This document shows positions 1 through 5,640 of a DNA stretch of 9,744 nt, in pieces. The position numbers and the translations under genes are program-made. The number at the start of each line of letters is the position of its first letter. Position 1 is the first letter of the stretch. Location of the stretch: NCBI GenBank assembly GCA_018715285.1, contig DVLW01000095.1:1-9744 (forward strand), read 5' to 3'. The notes below the pieces were generated by a model, which ran no database searches, was not told where the DNA came from, and saw only the letters and a program-made list of their open reading frames with translations. The stretch is from Candidatus Faecivivens stercoripullorum (GTDB lineage: Bacteria; Bacillota; Clostridia; Oscillospirales; Ruminococcaceae).

Positions 1-728
1 GGATACATATCCGTTTGCAGGACGCCTATCCGCCGGAACTGGACGTGGATGGAAAAGCCGCAAAGGAAATGATATTTGCGTCGGGGATTACACTGACGAA
101 AATGTTCTGGGTATTTTTGATCTGTTCGCTGCTGGGCGATATTATTGAAACATTTTTTGTCCGGTTTACGTCGGGAATCTGGATGAGCCGGTCAAGTGTA
201 CTGTACGGCCCGTTTTCGATTGTGTGGGGACTTGGTGCGGTTGTACTGACGGTTGTGCTCAGTCCGCTGGCTAAAAAAGGGGACAGATATGTATTCCTGG
301 GCGGATTTCTGCTGGGCGGCGCGTATGAATACGCATGCAGCGTCTTTACGGAACTTGTATTCGGCAAGGTATTCTGGGATTACAGCGACATGCCGCTGAA
401 TATCGGCGGAAGAACCAATGTACTGTTCATGTTTTTCTGGGGTGCGCTGGCGGTTGTATGGGTTCAGATTCTCTATCCGCGGCTGTCAAAGCTGATCGAA
501 CGGATTCCGATGCTGACCGGAATTATCCTGACATGGGTACTGACCGGGCTGATGGTTATCAATGCGCTGCTTTCCGGACTGGCGATATGGCGGTATACCC
601 AGCGTCAGGAAGGAATTGCCCAGCCGACGGTAATCGGCAGCTTTTTGGATGAAGCGTATCCGGATGGACTGGTAGAATGGGTATGGCCGAATATGCGGGA
701 AGCAGAAAAAACAAATCAGCCAAATTGA
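1..728 (+). CDS. CmpB-type putative ABC transporter permease (ABC_trans_CmpB family), 5' partial
   Basis: Polytopic membrane protein of the ABC_trans_CmpB family, often labelled 'putative ABC transporter permease'. The exact substrate is unknown. The frame is open to the left edge, so the true start is probably outside the window; a TTG at 15 is possible but has no convincing ribosome site. Numbering from that TTG, hydrophobic segments lie near residues 30-48, 63-83, 93-113, 136-154 and 168-193. Family hallmarks are YGPFSIVWG (about 65-73), GGAYEYACS with a following E (about 100-113), FWDYSDMPLNIGGR (about 120-133) and FFWG (about 140-143). The C-terminus has the family-like FLDEAYPDGL...WPNM ending. 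No ATPase partner is adjacent downstream; a two-component pair follows after 66 bases. The family call is firm, the transport role is inherited from the family name and weakly supported. Confidence 0.82.
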   Translation, partial: IHIRLQDAYPPELDVDGKAAKEMIFASGITLTKMFWVFLICSLLGDIIETFFVRFTSGIWMSRSSVLYGPFSIVWGLGAVVLTVVLSPLAKKGDRYVFLGGFLLGGAYEYACSVFTELVFGKVFWDYSDMPLNIGGRTNVLFMFFWGALAVVWVQILYPRLSKLIERIPMLTGIILTWVLTGLMVINALLSGLAIWRYTQRQEGIAQPTVIGSFLDEAYPDGLVEWVWPNMREAEKTNQPN

Positions 729-794
729 GAAGATTATACAAAATATACTTGCAATTGCGTGAATATTGTGATACCATGACAGAGGAAATGGGGG

Positions 795-1475
795 ATGTTG
801 TTGGATTATCGGATACTGGTTGTGGAAGATGACCGGGTGATTGCCGATGTCATTGCAAGCCAGCTGTCACGCTGGGGACTGGATGTCAAACTGGTCACCG
901 ACTTTGAGCGGGTGCTGGCGCAGTTTAACGAATATGACCCGCAGCTGGTGCTGATGGATATCACGCTGCCATTTTACAGCGGGTTTTACTGGTGCGCTGA
1001 GATACGGCGTTTTTCCAAAGTGCCGGTGATATTCATTTCGTCGGCCGCGGATAATATGAACATCGTGACGGCGATCAATATGGGCGGCGATGATTTTATC
1101 GCAAAGCCGTTTGACCTTGGGGTACTGACGGCAAAGGTTCAGGCGATGCTGCGGCGGAGCTATGATTTTGCCGGTTCCAGCCGGGTTTTAAGCGCCGGAG
1201 AACTGATGCTCAACCTCACCGAAGGAAAGGCGTACTGTCAGGGAAAACAGGTGGAACTGACGAGAAATGAACTGAAAATCCTGCAGATGCTGATGGAAAA
1301 CCGTCCGGCCGTTGTCAGCCGGGATGACCTGATGACAAGGCTGTGGGAATCGGACGCCTTTGTGGATGAAAATACCCTTGCGGTCAATGTCGCGCGGCTG
1401 CGTAAAAAACTGACGGCCATCGGTGCCGGCGGTATGATTCAGACCCGGAAAGGGATGGGCTATTCGATTGAATAA
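795..1475 (+). CDS. OmpR/BceR-like response regulator
   Basis: DNA-binding response regulator of 226 residues, normal for the OmpR family. The receiver domain (about 5-118) shows the acidic pair E11/D12 with D13, phospho-acceptor D55 in LMDITLP, S82/S83 at the switch position, and K104 in the AKPF motif. The winged-helix DNA-binding domain (about 130-226) ends in the typical RKGMGYSIE strand. The segment DITLPFYSGFYWCAEIRR and the following VPVIFIS closely resemble BceR/GraR-type regulators, which answer to peptide antibiotics and envelope stress. ATG at 795 is chosen because GAGGAA (782-787) lies just upstream; it is followed by two TTG codons. The kinase gene overlaps its 3' end by 8 bases, so they are translationally coupled partners. 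Its target promoter cannot be told from the window. Confidence 0.93.
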   Translation: MLLDYRILVVEDDRVIADVIASQLSRWGLDVKLVTDFERVLAQFNEYDPQLVLMDITLPFYSGFYWCAEIRRFSKVPVIFISSAADNMNIVTAINMGGDDFIAKPFDLGVLTAKVQAMLRRSYDFAGSSRVLSAGELMLNLTEGKAYCQGKQVELTRNELKILQMLMENRPAVVSRDDLMTRLWESDAFVDENTLAVNVARLRKKLTAIGAGGMIQTRKGMGYSIE

Positions 1476-2505
1476 TCATGATAATGCGCACCGCCATGAA
1501 CACCGGCTCAGACTGCTTCGGCAGCTTGGGCGGTACCTGTGGGAAAAAAGGCGGGATTTGATCTTATGGCTGCTCTGGACAGGGGTGCAGGCGCTGGTAT
1601 TTGTACTGTACCGAATCACGCTGGAGCCGCTGATTTACGCGAGTATGCTTGGGACGGCTGTCGGCGGGTACTTTTTTGTGACAGGGTTTGTCCGCTGGCG
1701 GAAAAGGCAGATGGAACTGGAACTGCTCCAGAAACTGCTGGATGAAAAGGTGCTGCCGCTGCCGAAGCCGCACGATCTGAGCGAGAAAAACTACCAGACA
1801 CTGGTTACACAGCTTGCCGAGGCACGCCAGCGTGACCGGCGGGAGTACGAGGAAAAACAGTCGGCGATGGTGGATTTTTACACCCTGTGGGTGCACCAGA
1901 TCAAGACGCCGATTGCTGCAATGCGGCTTTTGCTGCAATCAGACAAGGAAACGCCCAGTTCTCAGCTGCTTGGGGAACTGACCAGAATTGAAGGGTATTC
2001 CGAGATGGTGCTGTCGTACATGCGGCTGCAATCGGATGAAACGGATTACGTCTTCCGGAAAATTTCGGTCGATCCGCTGATCCGCAAAACACTGCGGCGG
2101 TTTGCAAGGCTGTTTATCGGCGGGAAACTGTCGGTCAGCTTTGAGGGAACCGGAATGGAAGTTGTAACCGATGAGAAATGGCTGCTGATTGTATTGGAAC
2201 AGGTGATTTCCAACGCTGTCAAGTATACGCCGCCGGGCGGAAAAGTCAGTATCCTGTCGGAAAACGGAATGCTGGTGATCGCAGATACCGGAATCGGTAT
2301 CCGAAAGGAAGACCAGCCGCGGGTATTTCAGCGTGGGTACACCGGATTCAATGGACGTGGTGAACGGCATTCCAGCGGACTGGGACTGTATCTGTGCAGA
2401 GAGATCATGGACCGGCTGGGCGGAAAAATTACGCTGGATTCTGAACCGGGAAAGGGATGTCGGGTGATGCTGGCGTTCCCGGAACGGGTAGAAGGATATG
2501 AATAG
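1468..2505 (+). CDS. BceS-like intramembrane-sensing histidine kinase
   Basis: Sensor kinase of 345 residues, phosphorylating the regulator encoded just upstream. Two hydrophobic segments (about 31-48 and 54-74) are separated by only a few residues, so there is no real extracellular sensor domain: the intramembrane-sensing type. A charged, probably coiled linker (about 78-130) leads to the dimerisation/phospho-acceptor helix with H143 in WVHQIKTPIA. The ATPase domain has N249 (QVISNAVKYT), a G1 box DTGIGI (273-278), an F-box VFQRGYTG (286-293) and a G2 box GLGLYL (304-309). All catalytic motifs are intact. The start is TTG at 1468, inside the regulator's last codons, with AGGGATGG (1451-1458) upstream; nearby ATGs at 1478 and 1484 are out of frame. 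BceS-type kinases usually rely on a BceAB transporter to sense their ligand; none is adjacent. Confidence 0.93.
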   Translation: MNNHDNAHRHEHRLRLLRQLGRYLWEKRRDLILWLLWTGVQALVFVLYRITLEPLIYASMLGTAVGGYFFVTGFVRWRKRQMELELLQKLLDEKVLPLPKPHDLSEKNYQTLVTQLAEARQRDRREYEEKQSAMVDFYTLWVHQIKTPIAAMRLLLQSDKETPSSQLLGELTRIEGYSEMVLSYMRLQSDETDYVFRKISVDPLIRKTLRRFARLFIGGKLSVSFEGTGMEVVTDEKWLLIVLEQVISNAVKYTPPGGKVSILSENGMLVIADTGIGIRKEDQPRVFQRGYTGFNGRGERHSSGLGLYLCREIMDRLGGKITLDSEPGKGCRVMLAFPERVEGYE

Positions 2506-2542
2506 AAAATAGATTGTTTTTATAGGAAAGGACGTTGACAAA

Positions 2543-3385
2543 ATGGCAGATTTATCGATTGGTGTAATGCTGGATTCCTTCCGGCTGCCGTTGAATGAGG
2601 CGCTGGCCAAAGCGCATGATGTAGGGGCACAGGGTATCCAGATTTATGCAACTAAAGGTGAAATGGCACCGGAAAACCTGAATACCGCTGCCAGATGGGA
2701 ACTGCTGGACAGAATCAAAAGTAACGGCCTGAAAGTATCGGCGCTGTGCGGTGACCTCGGAATGGGATTCGGCAACCGGGAGAAAAACCCCGAGCTGATT
2801 GAACGCTCCAAACGGATTCTGGAACTGGCGCGCGACCTTGAAACGGATGTCGTGACAACCCATATCGGCGTTGTACCGGAAGATTCGGCTCATCCGCGCT
2901 ACCAGATCATGCAGGAAGCCTGTGGGAAACTGGCGGAGTTTGCCGACTCGATGCAGGCACACTTCGCAATCGAAACCGGCCCGGAACCTGCCGCACGCCT
3001 GCGCAAGTTCCTGGACAGCCTGGGTTCAAGAGGCGTCGCGGTCAACTTTGACCCGGCAAACCTCGTGATGGTTGTCAAGGACAACCCGGTCGAAGGCGTC
3101 AAAATCCTGAAGGATTATATCGTACATACCCATGCCAAGGATGGCCGCCATATCTACTGGCGCGAACCGGAAGAAATCTACGGCGTAACCGAAGCAGAAG
3201 TTCCGCTGTCGCCGTCCTTTGCCGAGCTGCCGCTGGGTGAAGGCGATGTCGATTTCCCGGGATGGATTGCGGCGCTGCGTGAAATCGGGTACCATGGTTT
3301 CCTGACGATTGAACGTGAGGTCGGACCTGACCCTGAAGCTGATATCCGTAAAGCAGTCGGATTTTTGTCTGAGCTGATCGGTTAA
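2543..3385 (+). CDS. Sugar phosphate isomerase/epimerase family protein (xylose-isomerase-like TIM barrel)
   Basis: Cytoplasmic enzyme of 280 residues, typical length for AP_endonuc_2-type TIM-barrel isomerases/epimerases. Likely divalent-metal ligands follow the family pattern: H107 (TTHIGV), E144 (AIETGPE), D170 (NFDPAN), H195/H197 (VHTHAKD) and E257 or E259 (LTIEREVG). The segment LGEGDVDFPGWIAALREIGY (231-250) is the familiar pre-C-terminal motif of IolE/IolH-like members. ATG at 2543 has AGGAAAGGA (2524-2532) upstream. The family interconverts keto and aldo sugars, epimerises keto-sugars or acts on inosose-type compounds; the substrate here cannot be assigned. The next gene, a Gfo/Idh/MocA dehydrogenase, suggests a joint oxidation-isomerisation step on a sugar or cyclitol. 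Only 37 bases separate it from the kinase gene, with no terminator seen. Confidence 0.85.
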   Translation: MADLSIGVMLDSFRLPLNEALAKAHDVGAQGIQIYATKGEMAPENLNTAARWELLDRIKSNGLKVSALCGDLGMGFGNREKNPELIERSKRILELARDLETDVVTTHIGVVPEDSAHPRYQIMQEACGKLAEFADSMQAHFAIETGPEPAARLRKFLDSLGSRGVAVNFDPANLVMVVKDNPVEGVKILKDYIVHTHAKDGRHIYWREPEEIYGVTEAEVPLSPSFAELPLGEGDVDFPGWIAALREIGYHGFLTIEREVGPDPEADIRKAVGFLSELIG

Positions 3386-3410
3386 TCAAAATTATATTAG
3401 AGAAAGTATT

Positions 3411-3438
3411 CGGGCGGTGAAGTAGATTCCACCGCCTG
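3411..3438 (+). promoter_or_regulatory. Intercistronic stem-loop between isomerase and oxidoreductase genes
   Basis: Nine-base-pair stem: CGGGCGGTG (3411-3419) pairs with CACCGCCTG (3430-3438), one G-T wobble, around a ten-base loop. It is not followed by a T-run but by the ribosome site GGAAGGAG (3444-3451) of the next gene. It is therefore more likely an RNA-processing or stability element, or a partial attenuator, than a full terminator. The pairing is directly visible; the role is inferred. Confidence 0.5.
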
Positions 3439-3460
3439 ATGATGGAAGGAGTTCATTTCA

Positions 3461-4528
3461 ATGAGCAAAATTAAAATCGCAATTGTCGGCGTGGGTAATA
3501 TCTCTCTTTCCCACATCCATGGTTATTCCCTTAACCCGGATGTTGAGCTGTACGCATTCTGCGATATCAATGAAAAGCGTCTGAAAATGATGGGCGAAAA
3601 ATTCGGCATCACCCGTCTGTATACCGATGAAGCCGAGATGCTGCGTGAACTGCCGGAGATCGACGCTGTCAGCGTCTGCACCTGGAACTCCCAGCACGCA
3701 CCCTGCACCATTATGGCACTGAATGCCGGCAAGCATGTTCTGTGCGAAAAGCCGATGGCGACCTGTGCGGCAGATGCTGAGAAGATGAAAGAGGCTGCTG
3801 AGAAAAACGGCAAGCTGCTGATGGTCGGATTTGTCCGCCGTTACGGCAATGACGCGAAGATTCTCAAGGATTATATCGACAACGGCTACTTTGGCGATAT
3901 CTATTACGGCAAGGCAACCTATCTGCGCCGCAACGGTTCTCCCGGAAGCTGGTTTGGTGACCGTTCGCGTTCCGGCGGCGGCCCGCTGATTGACCTTGGC
4001 GTGCATGTCATCGACCTGACCCGTTACCTGATGGGCAACCCCAAGCCTGTATCGGTATACGGCGCGACCTTCCACAAGCTGGGCAACCGTCCGGATATCA
4101 AGGACAAGATGAAAGGGTATCAGGCATCGTCTGACCATACCAATGAAATCTTTGACGTAGAAGACCTCGCCAGCGCGATGATTCGCTACGATAACGGCGC
4201 GGTTGTATCGATTGAAGCGGCATTCTCGCTGAATATCAAGGAAGATGAAGGCAAAATCCAGCTGTTCGGCACCAAGGCAGGCGCAAAACTCGACCCGTCG
4301 CTGGAGATGTATACCGAGCTGAACGGTTACATGTCCAATGTAACGCTGGATACGGCGACAGCGCTTGATTTTGACGGTCTTTTTGAAGGAGAGATCAACC
4401 ATTATGTTGACTGCATCCTCGGAAGAGTAGAAAAATGCGTATCTCCGGCAGAAGACGGAATCACGCTGATGAAGATCCTTGACGGCATCTACCGTTCTGC
4501 CGCAGAAGGACATGAAGTCATCCTGTAA
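3461..4528 (+). CDS. Gfo/Idh/MocA family NAD(P)-dependent oxidoreductase
   Basis: Cytoplasmic dehydrogenase of 355 residues, full length for the family. The N-terminal Rossmann fold (about 3-125) begins with IAIVGVGNIS (dinucleotide loop G10-x-G12-N13-I14) and has D35 after the second strand (FCDIN), suggesting NAD preference. E96-K97-P98 is the conserved EKP motif supplying the catalytic lysine. In the C-terminal alpha/beta domain, GGGPLIDLGVHVIDL carries D178 and H182, the usual substrate/catalytic pair. ATG at 3461 has GGAAGGAG (3444-3451) at good spacing. Known members oxidise inositols, glucose, UDP-sugars, or the 3-hydroxyl of glycosides; the substrate is not readable from the sequence. 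The upstream isomerase is probably its pathway partner. A hairpin closes the pair downstream. Confidence 0.92.
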   Translation: MSKIKIAIVGVGNISLSHIHGYSLNPDVELYAFCDINEKRLKMMGEKFGITRLYTDEAEMLRELPEIDAVSVCTWNSQHAPCTIMALNAGKHVLCEKPMATCAADAEKMKEAAEKNGKLLMVGFVRRYGNDAKILKDYIDNGYFGDIYYGKATYLRRNGSPGSWFGDRSRSGGGPLIDLGVHVIDLTRYLMGNPKPVSVYGATFHKLGNRPDIKDKMKGYQASSDHTNEIFDVEDLASAMIRYDNGAVVSIEAAFSLNIKEDEGKIQLFGTKAGAKLDPSLEMYTELNGYMSNVTLDTATALDFDGLFEGEINHYVDCILGRVEKCVSPAEDGITLMKILDGIYRSAAEGHEVIL

Positions 4529-4536
4529 TTGATGGG

Positions 4537-4570
4537 GCGGCGTACCGGTTGACGGTGCGCCGCTTTGTGC
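4537..4570 (+). terminator. Probable intrinsic terminator after the oxidoreductase gene
   Basis: Starting 8 bases after the stop codon, GCGGCGTACC (4537-4546) pairs with GGTGCGCCGC (4554-4563), ten pairs with one T-G wobble, around a seven-base loop. The following tract is TTTGTGC then ATTTG, poor in uniform T, so termination may be incomplete. The position between two functional blocks supports the call. Confidence 0.65.
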
Positions 4571-4639
4571 TATTTGCGGGAAAAGCCGTGGAAAGAGGGA
4601 TTTTTGTAAAAAATTAGAAATTTCGGCAAAATTGTGCAA

Positions 4640-4741
4640 CTTTTTTGCAATCTGCGGCGTATTATAAACGTATGCCCGGAAGTATACCCGAAAGGCATCC
4701 GGGTAACATTTGACAGTCAGAAAGAAGGAGGAAGAAAAAAG
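4640..4741 (+). promoter_or_regulatory. Possible promoter and structured 5' leader of the ABC operon
   Basis: This gap between the terminator and the ATPase gene holds TATTATAAA (4660-4668), a good -10-like element, but the -35 region is only a T-run and no consensus hexamer sits at the right distance, so an activator or weak promoter is possible. Downstream, two mutually exclusive hairpins can form: CCCGGA (4675-4680) with TCCGGG (4698-4703), or ACCCG (4686-4690) with CGGGT (4700-4704). The ribosome site GAAGGAGG is at 4724-4731. The base pairs are visible; the regulatory role is a guess. Confidence 0.35.
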
Positions 4742-5632
4742 ATGACAGCCGTCGAAGAACGTCTGCATCCGTCGCCAGGACCGCCCGGGAAAGACTCTGC
4801 CCGCCGGCCGAAAAAAGCAGTGGCGTCGGATGACGGCGTGATTTTACAGGTGCGCGGACTGCGCAAGGTCTACGAGGTTGAGGACGAAAAGGTCGTTGCG
4901 CTGGGTAAGATATCGCTCCAGATCAAAAAGGGCGAAATCTGCTGTATCCTGGGAACATCGGGAAGCGGTAAATCGACCCTGCTCAACATCATGGCCGGAC
5001 TGGAAAAGCCAACCCGCGGACATGTCATCATCGCAGGACGGGAAGTCACGGCGATGAGTGAAAAGGAACTGGCGGTATTCCGCCGTCAGAACATCGGGTT
5101 CATCTTCCAGTCGTATAACCTGATGCCGCAGGATACGGCGCTGGAAAACGTGGCGATGCCGCTGGTCTTCAAGGGCGTGCCCAAAAAGGAACGTGAGGCG
5201 CGTGCAAAAAAAATGCTGGCGCGCGTCGGGCTGAAAGGGCGTATGAAGCACCGTCCGTCCCAGATGTCGGGCGGTCAGCAGCAGCGTGTCGGCATCGCGC
5301 GTGCGTTTATCTCGCAGCCGCCGGTGGTGTTTGCCGACGAGCCGACCGGAAACCTGGACAGCCATACCACGACAGAGGTCATGGAGATGATCGTGCGGAT
5401 GGCGCGCCGGTATCATGAAACGCTGATTATCGTCACCCATGACGGTGATATCGCCCGGTATGCCGACCGGATTGTCCGTCTGGTGGACGGTGCGATCGTC
5501 AGCGATACCGAGAATGTGTCGGTCGTGCCGCGGGAAGAACCCGAAACGGTCGATCAGCCGGCGCAAACACAGTCCAAACGCACAAAACCTCTGGCGGACA
5601 GTAAGCAGGGGCAAAATCAAACGAAAGGATAA
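4742..5632 (+). CDS. ABC transporter ATP-binding protein, MacB/LolD type
   Basis: Cytoplasmic ATPase of 296 residues powering the transporter completed by the permease gene at 7772. It shows Walker A GTSGSGKST (71-79), Q-loop Q123 (IFQSYN), signature MSGGQQQR (175-182), Walker B VVFADEP (195-201) and switch histidine H233 (VTHD). The pattern LMPQDTALENVAMPLVFKGV and DEPTGNLDS is characteristic of the MacB/LolD/FtsE class. The core (about 34-255) is flanked by extra tails: about 33 basic/proline-rich residues before it and about 40 polar residues after it, which makes it longer than the usual 220-250. ATG at 4742 is chosen because GAAGGAGG (4724-4731) precedes it; the frame is open further up to a TTG at 4634 but that lies upstream of the likely promoter element. 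It ends 8 bases before the next gene. Confidence 0.94.
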   Translation: MTAVEERLHPSPGPPGKDSARRPKKAVASDDGVILQVRGLRKVYEVEDEKVVALGKISLQIKKGEICCILGTSGSGKSTLLNIMAGLEKPTRGHVIIAGREVTAMSEKELAVFRRQNIGFIFQSYNLMPQDTALENVAMPLVFKGVPKKEREARAKKMLARVGLKGRMKHRPSQMSGGQQQRVGIARAFISQPPVVFADEPTGNLDSHTTTEVMEMIVRMARRYHETLIIVTHDGDIARYADRIVRLVDGAIVSDTENVSVVPREEPETVDQPAQTQSKRTKPLADSKQGQNQTKG

Positions 5633-5640
5633 AACGAACT

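Noticed and set aside
749..777. TTGCAA / TACCAT pair with 17-base spacing as a promoter for the response regulator
   Set aside because: Each hexamer matches only four of six, and the start would fall at about 784, inside the ribosome site of the gene at 795. Not strong enough to annotate.
4634..4741. Upstream TTG start extending the ATPase by 36 residues
   Set aside because: It lies before the likely -10 element, lacks a ribosome site, and an ideal GAAGGAGG precedes the ATG at 4742.
3458..4768. 436-codon open frame on the minus strand opposite the oxidoreductase gene
   Set aside because: It is antisense to a gene with intact catalytic motifs, has no recognisable domain, and long antisense frames are common opposite such codon usage. 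Other minus-strand frames opposite the isomerase, ATPase, repeat protein and permease were rejected for the same reason.
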